DNA of 64,000 nt from Peptoniphilaceae bacterium (lineage in GTDB: Bacteria > Bacillota > Clostridia > Tissierellales > Peptoniphilaceae). This document shows, in pieces, positions 26,442 to 34,623 of the stretch. The stretch lies in assembly GCA_910589545.1 (NCBI GenBank), contig CAJUSY010000049.1:13700-77699 (forward strand). Direction: 5' to 3'. Below the pieces are notes generated by a model that saw only the letters and a program-made list of their open reading frames with translations, ran no database searches and was not told where the DNA came from. The translations under genes and the position numbers were made by a program. Position 1 is the stretch's first letter. Every line of letters begins with the position of its first letter.

Positions 26442-26519
26442 TGGGGTGGATGAAGAGATTCGAACTCTCGATCTTCAGTGCCACAAACTGACGCCCTAAC
26501 CAACTAGGCTACATCCACC
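26442..26519 (-). tRNA. tRNA-His (anticodon GUG)
   Basis: 78 bases with encoded CCA. The acceptor GGTGGATG/CATCCACC includes the extra 5' G (-1) opposite the discriminator C, the identity mark of tRNA-His. The anticodon stem TCAGT/ACTGA holds GTG. Three bases separate it from tRNA-Leu(UAG), so the two are cotranscribed. Confidence 0.97.
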
Positions 26520-26543
26520 ATAGCCTCAATTGACTACTTTATT

Positions 26544-26572
26544 AGTTTAACATACCGAAATATGTTTGTCAA
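26544..26572 (-). promoter_or_regulatory. Strong promoter of the tRNA-His/tRNA-Leu unit
   Basis: Consensus TTGACA (26567-26572) and TAAACT (26544-26549) with a 17-base spacer on the minus strand, 25 bases upstream of tRNA-His. Confidence 0.85.
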
Positions 26573-26611
26573 GCTTTTGTAAAATTTTTTTCAAGCAAAC
26601 TTGACTTTATT

Positions 26612-26640
26612 ATTATAGCATCGTGTATTGAATTTTGCAA
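26612..26640 (-). promoter_or_regulatory. Second, upstream tandem promoter
   Basis: TTGCAA (26635-26640) and TATAAT (26612-26617) with a 17-base spacer, starting 4 bases past the nuclease stop. It gives the tRNA pair two promoters in tandem. Confidence 0.65.
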
Positions 26641-26643
26641 GTT

Positions 26644-27333
26644 TTATTTTGAAGCCTTGGAAAATCCTTCATCTTGTGCTTTCTTTTCTGTTACAAAATA
26701 TTTTTCTCCCTTTTTAAAATTTATTTTAACATCTTTATTACTTTCTTGATTAGGCATATGATATATTTTAAATCCTTTTTTGTTGATATTTCCTTTAATC
26801 ATGCCTCTTCCTTTAGAGTCTATGTATTTTATGTATAAATTGGGGTCATTTACATAAAAATCTTTCCAGAATCCTTTTTTGTTATCTTTTGCATATTGTT
26901 CTGCTTTTTTTAATCTTTCTGAGTATTTTTGATTAGTTGTTTTTGTATATAATTTTGCCATTCCCTCTTTCAACAATTTCTCGTTGATAAATTCGTCATC
27001 TAAGAACAAATAGCCAAGTTTTCTGTCGTAAACATCTTGTTTTTCATCATCGTATTCTAATCTAACTTTTTTGTTTTCTAATAATTGTTTCGTATATTCA
27101 CTAGCTATTTTACCCTGTTTAATATTACGACTTTTATCTAATGCCACGCTTTCTGGTGTATCTATACCAATTAGTCTTACTCTTGTTTTTTTTCCATCTA
27201 TATTTAATATTACTGTATCTCCATCAACTACTCGAACTACTTCGTATAAATTATTTTGATTTTCTGTTTGAATTAATTTCTCACAACTCGATAAAGATAA
27301 TATTATTAATAATCCTATAAAAAACTTCTTCAT
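26644..27333 (-). CDS. Thermonuclease-family lipoprotein
   Basis: Staphylococcal-nuclease-like enzyme that cuts DNA and RNA outside the cell. 229 residues. The signal peptide ends with lipobox LSSC, lipid-anchoring Cys17. The OB-fold nuclease has VDGDTV, RLIGIDTPES (Arg53 and Glu61) and DRKLGY (Arg104), equivalent to the catalytic Arg-Glu-Arg set, with KEGMAKLY and AKDNKKGFW following. A C-terminal extension of about 60 residues is basic. It follows the glucosaminidase gene by 17 bases; both products act at the surface. Confidence 0.92.
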   Translation of the reverse strand: MKKFFIGLLIILSLSSCEKLIQTENQNNLYEVVRVVDGDTVILNIDGKKTRVRLIGIDTPESVALDKSRNIKQGKIASEYTKQLLENKKVRLEYDDEKQDVYDRKLGYLFLDDEFINEKLLKEGMAKLYTKTTNQKYSERLKKAEQYAKDNKKGFWKDFYVNDPNLYIKYIDSKGRGMIKGNINKKGFKIYHMPNQESNKDVKINFKKGEKYFVTEKKAQDEGFSKASK

Positions 27334-27350
27334 TTTTTATTATCACCTTT

Positions 27351-28025
27351 TTATTTATAACTAGATAATATTTTCTCAGCTATTAGAATCATGTGATTGT
27401 TTACTTTTTCTCCCCAATTTTTGTCACTTGCATAATTTTGATTCATAGCATATGAATTATATCCTTTGAAATACTTTCCGTTATCACTAAGATACAATAT
27501 CTTAATTTTCTTGCCGATATCTTGTATTCCCTCGTCTAATGTATCGTATTGGCTAGCTCCGTTGTATGGATTAGAATCGACAGCATTAAATCCGAATAAA
27601 TTATTTTTATCCTTTGCTATTCTGCTTTGTCCAAAATCCGATTCATGGTTTGCTATGGCTAAGAGATATAACGCATTAACTCCGTATTTCTTTTCTACTT
27701 TTATAAATGAATATGAATTTCCCTTTAAATCAGTTCCTTCTAATGCAACTTCTAACATTCGTTCAGAAATTTGAGATTTGTGAGTTGGATAAAACATATT
27801 GTCTTCAGTTATTTTAAGTGCACCCACTTTTTTAAATTCATTCAAATCTTTTTGCAATTTATTTAATGTTTTCAATTCATTATCATCTAGTTCACTTTTT
27901 TCATGGGTGATTTGTTTAGAAAAAGAAAAATAATTTCCAGAATAATTTATTATTAAACATGCACAAAAAACTATCATAAGTATGAAGATTCCAACTCTTT
28001 TTTTCATTATTTTTTTGTTTTTCAT
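27351..28025 (-). CDS. Membrane-anchored N-acetylglucosaminidase (GH73-like)
   Basis: Probable peptidoglycan hydrolase of 224 residues. A span at about 11-27 anchors it or acts as signal. The catalytic domain shows AIANHESDFGQSRIAKDKNN with likely acid Glu128, then NLFGFNAVDSNPYNGA and YNSYAMNQNYASDKNWGEKV, typical of the glucosaminidase family. The start ATG at 28025 lies behind AGGAGG; a second in-frame ATG at 28007 is possible. It is cotranscribed with the nuclease gene. A TAAAAT at 28050-28055 may be its -10 box. Confidence 0.9.
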   Translation of the reverse strand: MKNKKIMKKRVGIFILMIVFCACLIINYSGNYFSFSKQITHEKSELDDNELKTLNKLQKDLNEFKKVGALKITEDNMFYPTHKSQISERMLEVALEGTDLKGNSYSFIKVEKKYGVNALYLLAIANHESDFGQSRIAKDKNNLFGFNAVDSNPYNGASQYDTLDEGIQDIGKKIKILYLSDNGKYFKGYNSYAMNQNYASDKNWGEKVNNHMILIAEKILSSYK

Positions 28026-28102
28026 TCTGCCTCCTAGAATATGAATAGTATTTTATCACAGTTTTTAGAAATTTACTATTGATTTTCATTATTATAATAA
28101 TC

Positions 28103-28131
28103 TTGAATTATTGTATTCTTAAGCTTATAAT
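28103..28131 (+). promoter_or_regulatory. Promoter of tRNA-Thr and degV
   Basis: TTGAAT (28103-28108) and TATAAT (28126-28131) with a 17-base spacer, 10 bases before the tRNA. Confidence 0.8.
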
Positions 28132-28141
28132 AAATATATAT

Positions 28142-28217
28142 GCTGTTGTGGCTCAGTTGGTAGAGCAATTGATTCGTAATCAATAGGTCGGAGGTTCGAT
28201 CCCTCTCAACAGCACCA
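28142..28217 (+). tRNA. tRNA-Thr (anticodon CGU)
   Basis: 76 bases with encoded CCA. Acceptor GCTGTTG pairs with CAACAGC; anticodon stem ATTGA/TCAAT holds loop TTCGTAA with anticodon CGT at 28175-28177. It reads ACG. No terminator separates it from degV 33 bases downstream, so both probably share a transcript. Confidence 0.97.
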
Positions 28218-28250
28218 ACCATTAAAACAAAAACTTATCTGGAGGTAAGA

Positions 28251-29138
28251 ATGTCTATAAAAATTATAACTGACTCTGCTTGTCAACTTGCAGGCTCAAA
28301 TGAAAACGAAAATTTAATTATACTTGATATGCCAGTTATTAGCTCTGATAAAGAATACATAGAAGGAAAAACTATTAATTCTAACGATATGTTTTCTAGA
28401 ATGAAAAATGGCGAAGTTTTTAAAACAAGTCAAGTGCCATACAAAACTTATTATGAAAATTTTAAAAAAGTATTAGAACAAGGAAATGATGTAGTATGTA
28501 TAACATTGTCCAGTGGATTAACAAGTACATTTCAAACTGCTACAATGGCAATGAACGCATTATTAGAAGAAAATAAAGACTATAAGATAATGGTTAAGGA
28601 TTCTCTTTGTGCTTGTGCTGGAGAAACTTCCGTTATTAATAAGTCGCTTAAACTTGTTGAGTTGAATTATTCATTTGAACAATTAGATGAAAAATTAGAT
28701 GAGGTCTTTGCTGCACAAGAACACATATTTACTGTTACTAACTTAGAGTATTTATATCGTGGAGGAAGATTGTCCAAGACTCAAAAAGTTATGGGTTCAT
28801 TATTAAACATAAGACCAATTATGAGTGTGGATAAAAATGATGGTAGCCTATACGTTGTTGAGAAAGCACGCGGTGAAAAACAAACTTTTGCTAAAATCAA
28901 AAATTTAATGGCTGAAAAATGTAACCACAATGTCAATTTAAATCAGACACTTTATGTTTGTTATGGCGAAAATGAAGATGAAGCGGATCTTCTAATTGAA
29001 AAAATTAAAGAAGATTACGAGTTCAAAAAAATAGTAAAATATCCGTTAGGATGTGTTATAGGTGCTCATATAGGTCCAAATCTATTAAGTATTTATTTCA
29101 GTAACAAGGATTTGGGAGATGAGCTTTCAGAAGCATAA
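28251..29138 (+). CDS. DegV-family fatty acid-binding protein (FakB-type)
   Basis: DegV proteins bind a fatty acid and present it to FakA for phosphorylation, feeding exogenous acids into phospholipid synthesis. The 295 residues show the two-domain pattern: ITDSACQL at the start, SSGLTSTFQTA near 85, LEYLYRGGRLSKTQ near 165 and a C-terminal PLGCVIGAHIGPN. GGAGG precedes the ATG. No fakA is in the window. Confidence 0.92.
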   Translation: MSIKIITDSACQLAGSNENENLIILDMPVISSDKEYIEGKTINSNDMFSRMKNGEVFKTSQVPYKTYYENFKKVLEQGNDVVCITLSSGLTSTFQTATMAMNALLEENKDYKIMVKDSLCACAGETSVINKSLKLVELNYSFEQLDEKLDEVFAAQEHIFTVTNLEYLYRGGRLSKTQKVMGSLLNIRPIMSVDKNDGSLYVVEKARGEKQTFAKIKNLMAEKCNHNVNLNQTLYVCYGENEDEADLLIEKIKEDYEFKKIVKYPLGCVIGAHIGPNLLSIYFSNKDLGDELSEA

Positions 29139-29178
29139 AAAACAACCTTCTAAGTTATAACTTAGAAGGTATTTTTGT
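29138..29178. terminator. Bidirectional terminator between degV and the pseudouridine synthase gene
   Basis: A perfect 26-base palindrome at 29145-29170 is followed by ATTTTTG on the plus strand and by GTTTTTTA on the minus strand. It contains the last codons and stop of the minus-strand gene, so the two convergent genes share it. Confidence 0.88.
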
Positions 29179-30078
29179 GTAATCTAGTTTTGTTTTGTTG
29201 AGAGCTGTGATAAAATCTGGCTTTAAGTTTCCTATCACATTGATTTTTTCATGTGTTTGTGGATGAATAAACTGAAGATTGTATGCATGGAGAGCTTGAC
29301 TATCCAATAAGATTTTTTCTTTTTTTAAACCATATAGTTTATCACCTAAAATAGGATGATGAATATAATTCATGTGAACTCTTATTTGGTGAGTTCTTCC
29401 TGTTTTAATTTGAACTTTGACTAGAGAATAATCTTCATTACAATCCAATCTTTCATAGTAAGAAACGGATAATTTACCTTCATCAGAAATCATCATTTTT
29501 TTTCTATCTTTTGAATTTCTAGACATATATTTTTCAATTTTATCACTTTCATCAATTTTACCATGCACAATACATAGATATGTTTTTGTAATTTCATGAT
29601 TTTTTATAATTTCTTTAAGTTTTAAATGTGTGTCGTTGTCTTTTGCAATTATTATAAGTCCCGTTGTATCCTTGTCTAGTCTGTGGACAATTCCCCTTCT
29701 ATACTCTCCATCTACATCACTTAAATTATCAAAATTATACATCAAATAATTGACCAAAGTGTCAGAGTAGATTGTCTCTGTTGGATGAACTATAACATTT
29801 TTATCTTTATTAATAATCGCTAAGTACTCATCCTCATACACCACATCTAAATCGTGTTTTTGTGCTCTTATAGTCTTATCTTCTTTTTCATAGTCGAATT
29901 TAATTTTATCATTTGAATTTAACTTGTAGTTTTTCTTCTGAGGTTTATCATTAACCAAAACTTTGTTATCTTCAATAAATTTCTGAATTTCACTTCTGGA
30001 TAATTGAACTTCATTTGCTAGGAAAACATCTAATCTAATATTTTGATTAGAATCGTCAATTAAAAATTCGTACATCAT
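29155..30078 (-). CDS. RluA/RluD-family pseudouridine synthase
   Basis: Isomerises uridine to pseudouridine in rRNA. 307 residues with an N-terminal S4 domain (about 14-70) and a catalytic domain with Asp135 in GIVHRLDKDTTGL, plus VKIQTGRTHQIRVH. Exact target (RluD-like 23S helix 69 sites or other) is not resolvable. The ATG overlaps the ung stop as ATGA; a second ATG follows immediately. Confidence 0.93.
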   Translation of the reverse strand: MMYEFLIDDSNQNIRLDVFLANEVQLSRSEIQKFIEDNKVLVNDKPQKKNYKLNSNDKIKFDYEKEDKTIRAQKHDLDVVYEDEYLAIINKDKNVIVHPTETIYSDTLVNYLMYNFDNLSDVDGEYRRGIVHRLDKDTTGLIIIAKDNDTHLKLKEIIKNHEITKTYLCIVHGKIDESDKIEKYMSRNSKDRKKMMISDEGKLSVSYYERLDCNEDYSLVKVQIKTGRTHQIRVHMNYIHHPILGDKLYGLKKEKILLDSQALHAYNLQFIHPQTHEKINVIGNLKPDFITALNKTKLDYTKIPSKL

Positions 30079-30752
30079 ATATTTTCAATCTTCCAGTCAA
30101 TTTGTTCAAGTCCATTGTCTTTCAAATAATCGTTGGCTTTTATAAAATGGTTGCATCCAAAAAAACCTCTATTAGCCGAGAAAGGAGAAGGATGTGGAGA
30201 TTCTAAAATAAGAGCATTCTTGCTTTTGATTAAATCTTTTTTCATTCTCGCATTGTTTCCCCACAATATAAATACTATAGGTCTGTCTGAATTCCCTAAT
30301 AATTCGATAATTTTATCGGTTAAAATTTGCCATCCAATTTTTGAATGAGAATTCGGCTTGTTCTCAATTACTGTAAGGGAAGTATTTAACAATAAAACTC
30401 CTTGCTCTGCCCATTTCATTAAATATCCATTATTTGGAATTGGATAACCAAATTCATTTTGCAATTCCTTGTAGATATTAACCAATGAAGGTGGCGTTTT
30501 GACATTTGGTTTTACAGAGAAACTAAGTCCATGAGCTTGATTAGGATTGTGATATGGATCTTGCCCTAAAATCACAACTTTACAATTCTCATAAGGAACT
30601 AATCTTAACGCTTCAAAAATATAATTCATATCTGGATATACATTGTAATTTTGATAATCGTGGATTAAAACTTCCCTGATTTTTTTGTAGTAATCTTTGT
30701 CCCATTCATCTTTTAATAATTCATCCCAACTATTTCCTATATTTACACTCAT
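30075..30752 (-). CDS. ung: Uracil-DNA glycosylase, family 1
   Basis: Removes uracil from DNA in base-excision repair. The water-activating motif GQDPYHNP (Asp65) and the leucine-loop motif SPHPSPFSANRGF are intact, and 225 residues is normal. It overlaps lspA by one base (TAATG). Its insertion between lspA and the RluD-like gene, normally direct neighbours, is a local variation. Confidence 0.97.
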   Translation of the reverse strand: MSVNIGNSWDELLKDEWDKDYYKKIREVLIHDYQNYNVYPDMNYIFEALRLVPYENCKVVILGQDPYHNPNQAHGLSFSVKPNVKTPPSLVNIYKELQNEFGYPIPNNGYLMKWAEQGVLLLNTSLTVIENKPNSHSKIGWQILTDKIIELLGNSDRPIVFILWGNNARMKKDLIKSKNALILESPHPSPFSANRGFFGCNHFIKANDYLKDNGLEQIDWKIENI

Positions 30753-31198
30753 TAATTCTTTCCTTTTAAACTAAATATCACAAGCAATATACATGACACC
30801 ACAACAGCTATATCAGCTACATTGAACACAGGAAAATCATAGTTAAATGGTAATCTTACAGAAATAAAATCTATAACATAACCTCTGAAAATCCTGTCGA
30901 TAAGATTTCCCAATGCCCCCCCGAGAAGTAGACCGTATATTACTTTTTCAAAATTCATCAAACTTTTGTAATTCTTAAAAATATATACAATAACACAGCC
31001 AATAATCAATAATGTTATTATCATCAATATTATTTTCTTGTTCTCAAGAATTCCAAATGCTGCCCCTCTATTCTCAAGGTATGTTAGCTTCAAAAATTTG
31101 TCAAATATAACAATATCTCCACTCTTTAGAGAAATCGCCATGTATTTTGTCAAATGATCCAAGCCAATTACCAAAATCATCATTAAAATAGTAACCAT
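30752..31198 (-). CDS. lspA: Lipoprotein signal peptidase II
   Basis: Membrane aspartyl protease that cleaves prolipoproteins before the lipidated Cys. 148 residues with four spans, NRGAAFG, the catalytic dyad Asp110 (GYVIDF) and Asp129 (FNVADIAV), and GNLIDR. Substrates in this window include ModA and the nuclease, both with LSSC lipoboxes. Confidence 0.96.
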   Translation of the reverse strand: MVTILMMILVIGLDHLTKYMAISLKSGDIVIFDKFLKLTYLENRGAAFGILENKKIILMIITLLIIGCVIVYIFKNYKSLMNFEKVIYGLLLGGALGNLIDRIFRGYVIDFISVRLPFNYDFPVFNVADIAVVVSCILLVIFSLKGKN

Positions 31199-31206
31199 AT
31201 TTACTC

Positions 31207-31983
31207 CTAAATGTATTTTATATATTTAATTCTCATTTTATCTTTTTTGGTGTTTCCCAAAAATTCCTGAAACTTGAATCTCCCATATCCTCTGATAGAA
31301 ACGAGAGAATTTTCTTTGACTGATTTGCTAGTATTGGTTATAACCTCGTAATCAATTTTAATTTTCTTGTTTTTTATCATAATTTGAGCATCTTTTCTTG
31401 AAATATTTGCCATTGCAGAAACAAAACAATCCAATCGTTCTGAGTTTATAATACCAGTGAAGGATTCGTACTTTTCTTCATTTTTTTGAATATTTTCATC
31501 AACTATAGATGTGGAAATGTTGAATTTTTTTATCTTCGTTAAATTTAAATTCAAAAAATTTACCATAGTATTTGTAGCGCACAAATAAAACTTTCCATTA
31601 TTAGTAAAAATGTCGCCGATTTTTTCTCTATTAATACCTAAATTTAACACTGCTCCTAAAATATCCCTATGAGATATTTCTTGTTCTGTCTGAATTTCAA
31701 GAATTCCAATATAATCAAAAATATTGATATATTCTTCTGAGTAACAATATCTATCCCACAATATAATAACACTATTTTCACAGTTTATTGGGCAGTTTGT
31801 GACCTTGTAACCTACATCATGTTCAGTATTTAATATTGAAATTGCATACTCTATTTCCTTAGGATTCATAAAATCAGTTACATAAATAGTTTTTGTCCTT
31901 TTAACTGAAATAAGACTATCAATAAATCTATCGATAGTCTTTTTAATTTCTATATCTTGAATGTAATTTAATTCATAACTCAT
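31207..31983 (-). CDS. ylmH: S4-domain RNA-binding protein YlmH (RqcP2-like)
   Basis: 258-residue YlmH-type protein with an N-terminal and central domain of the family (DILGAVLNLGINREKIGDI, then FYLCATNTM) and a C-terminal S4 domain from about 180 (LDCFVSAMANISRKDAQIMI). In Bacillus YlmH binds obstructed 50S subunits and can support alanine tailing with RqcH, so it may work with the rqcH product at 14 kb. It lies in the sepF-ylmG-ylmH order typical of Firmicutes. DivIVA, often next, is absent. Confidence 0.9.
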   Translation of the reverse strand: MSYELNYIQDIEIKKTIDRFIDSLISVKRTKTIYVTDFMNPKEIEYAISILNTEHDVGYKVTNCPINCENSVIILWDRYCYSEEYINIFDYIGILEIQTEQEISHRDILGAVLNLGINREKIGDIFTNNGKFYLCATNTMVNFLNLNLTKIKKFNISTSIVDENIQKNEEKYESFTGIINSERLDCFVSAMANISRKDAQIMIKNKKIKIDYEVITNTSKSVKENSLVSIRGYGRFKFQEFLGNTKKDKMRIKYIKYI

Positions 31984-31984
31984 A

Positions 31985-32257
31985 TTAAATCAATCCTATT
32001 ATTAAAGATTCAATTATTTGAAGAAATAATAATGTGACTAATGGAGACCAGTCTATAATTCCTCTATCAAATCCTAATATATTAAGTAATTTCTTAGCCG
32101 GATACATTATATAATCAGTGATTAAATAAAATGAATCTACAAGAGAGTTATTCCTTGCTACATTTAATATTGATAAAATAACCCTAATGAAAATTGACCA
32201 TTCAATTAACTTGAAAATCGTTAAGAAAAAATTTACAATACTAAATCCATTTATCAT
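31985..32257 (-). CDS. ylmG: YggT-family membrane protein YlmG
   Basis: 90-residue protein with two hydrophobic spans flanking a basic loop (YIMYPAKKLLNILG), as in the YggT/YlmG family. Its exact role is unknown; it is consistently beside sepF and linked to division or membrane organisation. It overlaps sepF by 4 bases (ATGA). Confidence 0.9.
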   Translation of the reverse strand: MINGFSIVNFFLTIFKLIEWSIFIRVILSILNVARNNSLVDSFYLITDYIMYPAKKLLNILGFDRGIIDWSPLVTLLFLQIIESLIIGLI

Positions 32258-32739
32258 AATTGGAAAAATCCATTATTTTTTGTAATTTGATCTTTGATTT
32301 TTCCGTCGATTTCTACTCCTTTTGGAACCAAAACGAAAATATCTTTAGTTACTTTTTGCATTTTACCATCAAGAGAGTAAATAGCTCCACTTACAAAATC
32401 AAAAATTCTTTGTTTTACATCTTTTTCAAGCATTTCAATATTCAATACAGCGACTTCATTTTTTAAGATAACATCTATCACCTTTGGTGCATCATCAAAA
32501 CTAATTGGTTCATGAATATTAATTTTAACTCTATTTAAAGATTTTGATTCTACTGGTTTAGTTGCAGAATTATTCATGCTTACTATATTGTTTTTAGTTT
32601 CGTAATTTGGTTTTTGTTCATAATCATTTGATTCAGATTCAACATGATCTGATTCATCATAATAGTATTGGTCATCGTAATATTCGTCGTAATCGTCTTC
32701 TACCCCTACTAATTTTTTAAATGAATTCATAAATGACAT
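32254..32739 (-). CDS. sepF: Cell division protein SepF
   Basis: Z-ring membrane anchor of 161 residues. An N-terminal amphipathic helix (MSFMNSFKKLVGVE) binds membrane, an acidic Tyr-rich linker follows, and the C-terminal SepF core (about 75-160) has IHEPISFDDAPKVID and RIFDFVSGAIYSLDG. GGAGG lies before the ATG. Because ftsA is missing from the division cluster here, SepF is the likely tether for FtsZ. Confidence 0.95.
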   Translation of the reverse strand: MSFMNSFKKLVGVEDDYDEYYDDQYYYDESDHVESESNDYEQKPNYETKNNIVSMNNSATKPVESKSLNRVKINIHEPISFDDAPKVIDVILKNEVAVLNIEMLEKDVKQRIFDFVSGAIYSLDGKMQKVTKDIFVLVPKGVEIDGKIKDQITKNNGFFQL

Positions 32740-32748
32740 AATGTCCTC

Positions 32749-33429
32749 CTAATTATAATTTCTTTTACCAAAAATAAAGCTTCCCACTCTTACCATATTG
32801 CTTCCTTCTTCAAGTGCAACTTTATAATCGTGACTCATCCCCATAGATAAGTATTTCATTTCAATATTTTTGTATTCTCTATTTTTTATTTTATCATAAA
32901 TTTCTCTCATTTTCTTGAAAACCCATCTTATTTCTTCTGGATCTTCAGCAAATGGAGCTATACTCATTAATCCCTTAACCTTTACATATTCACGCTTTTC
33001 AATTTCTTCAATAAAAGAATCTAAATCATCTAAATACAATCCTGATTTTTGTTCTTCTTCTGCAACATTTAATTGAATTAAACAATCTTGAGGTTTATTA
33101 ATTGCAGAAGCTCTTTTTTCGATCTCTTTTAAAACACTCATTCTGTCCAGTGAATGAATAAGACACGCCTTTCCAACTACATCCTTCACTTTATTTGATT
33201 GCAAATGACCTATCATATGATAATTAACACTATCTTTTAACTCATCATATTTCCAAATCATTTCTTGCGGTTTGTTTTCTCCAATATCAGTTACACCACA
33301 ATCGATAGCTTCTTTGATTCTGTCAATATCCACAGTTTTAGTAACTGCAATAAGTTGTGGTTTTTCTCCATGTGATGCGAAGCTTTTTAAGTTATCATTA
33401 ATTTCATTGAGATTATCTTTGATACTCAT
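32749..33429 (-). CDS. PLP homeostasis protein, YggS/YlmE family
   Basis: Single-domain PLP-binding barrel that buffers pyridoxal phosphate and affects amino acid metabolism. 226 residues with PLP lysine Lys31 in AVTKTVD, GENKPQEM, HMIGHLQSNKV and SMGMSHDY near the phosphate site. It overlaps the membrane adaptor gene by one base (TAATG) and leads into sepF, matching the ylmE-sepF order. Confidence 0.95.
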   Translation of the reverse strand: MSIKDNLNEINDNLKSFASHGEKPQLIAVTKTVDIDRIKEAIDCGVTDIGENKPQEMIWKYDELKDSVNYHMIGHLQSNKVKDVVGKACLIHSLDRMSVLKEIEKRASAINKPQDCLIQLNVAEEEQKSGLYLDDLDSFIEEIEKREYVKVKGLMSIAPFAEDPEEIRWVFKKMREIYDKIKNREYKNIEMKYLSMGMSHDYKVALEEGSNMVRVGSFIFGKRNYN

Positions 33430-34586
33430 TATTTTAAAAGTTCCCCCTCTTTAACAAACCTCGGATTTTTAACGATATAATCGTACAACTCCAACGTTTT
33501 TACTTTCTTGTTGTTAACATCAATTTCACCATCAGTACCTGTTGAAACATATGCAAATTTGTCGTCAGTTTTCAAAACTTTAACTGGTACAAATTTAATT
33601 ATTCCTGTTTCTTTTTTGATGTAAACGCCTTCTATCGAATCTTTTGTAATGATTGACTTCTTCGGTATTTTGAATACCTTTGTTTTCTTATCGATTACAG
33701 TTATAGGAATAAATCTTTTGTTTATCAACTCATTAATACCATCATTCATATCACAAACTATAGTTATGATGCCATCATTTTGTTTTATATTCTTGATGTG
33801 AGCTGAATAATTGTTTTTTCCAAATGTAATTTCTATCTCGTCATTATCTTTCAAATTTCTGTTGAGCTTAGAACTTTCGACATCAAACAAAAGTGACAAA
33901 TTCATACTATCTACAATCGATAAGCCCTTCATGCTGTAGTTTTCATCTAAATCTCTTAAATAAAAATCATTCCCAATAATATTTGAAGAATTGTAGCCTA
34001 CTATGTTCTCATAATTATCAACTTCGCTGTTTAATACTCCACTAGCTGTAGTTTTTACAGTTTTAGATTTTGAATTTAAAACCTCTTTTAATATTTCGAA
34101 CTCTTTCTTATAATGGAAATACTCTTCTTCTGTGATATTTTTCTTTTTATCGTATTCTATCAAAAACTTATCATCAAAATTTCTGTTTCTAATAGAATTA
34201 GACAAAGTCTTAATGTCTATATCTTTAATTTCAAAATTTTTTGTAGTTTTGTCGTCATGATTTATTTCCAAATCATTGAGTTTATCATCAATATATTTCG
34301 TGCTCATTTGTAAATTAACTTCTTTTGGAATGTTTATTACATTTGAACCTACTGGATACTTTACTTTCTCAGCTACTTTTGTTTCCACATCGTTCAAATA
34401 AATGTACTCGTCTTTTAGAACAAGAGCATTTACATTGATTTCGTTTTTAATTTTGGAAATATCATTCACAAGATACAGATTTTTTTTAAAGAAAAAACCC
34501 AACAAATTGTGAACAATAAATACCAATACTAAAAAAGAAATACAAATTATAAAAATTTCTTTTTTGTTTAATCGCTTCGTTTTCAT
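33429..34586 (-). CDS. Membrane-anchored HlyD-like adaptor protein
   Basis: 385-residue protein with one N-terminal span (about 11-31) and an extracytoplasmic body. The body has charged helical segments near 140-165 and a C-terminal beta region (IPKKSIITKDSIEGVYIKKE, VPVKVLKTDDKFAYVSTG). This resembles periplasmic adaptor (HlyD) proteins of Gram-positive bacteria. The biotinyl-like hairpin is not clear-cut, so the assignment is moderate. It starts the yggS-sepF-ylmG-ylmH run. No ribosome site precedes the ATG and the promoter predicts a leaderless message. Confidence 0.65.
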   Translation of the reverse strand: MKTKRLNKKEIFIICISFLVLVFIVHNLLGFFFKKNLYLVNDISKIKNEINVNALVLKDEYIYLNDVETKVAEKVKYPVGSNVINIPKEVNLQMSTKYIDDKLNDLEINHDDKTTKNFEIKDIDIKTLSNSIRNRNFDDKFLIEYDKKKNITEEEYFHYKKEFEILKEVLNSKSKTVKTTASGVLNSEVDNYENIVGYNSSNIIGNDFYLRDLDENYSMKGLSIVDSMNLSLLFDVESSKLNRNLKDNDEIEITFGKNNYSAHIKNIKQNDGIITIVCDMNDGINELINKRFIPITVIDKKTKVFKIPKKSIITKDSIEGVYIKKETGIIKFVPVKVLKTDDKFAYVSTGTDGEIDVNNKKVKTLELYDYIVKNPRFVKEGELLK

Positions 34587-34592
34587 ATTCTG

Positions 34593-34621
34593 ATTATATC
34601 ACAGTATAATTTACATTCCAA
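34593..34621 (-). promoter_or_regulatory. Extended -10 promoter placing +1 at the start codon
   Basis: TTGGAA (34616-34621), a 17-base spacer and TGATATAAT (TATAAT at 34593-34598) on the minus strand. Normal spacing puts transcription start at about 34586, the A of the adaptor ATG. The whole promoter fits in the 37-base gap after the U32 gene. Confidence 0.7.
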
Positions 34622-34623
34622 AA

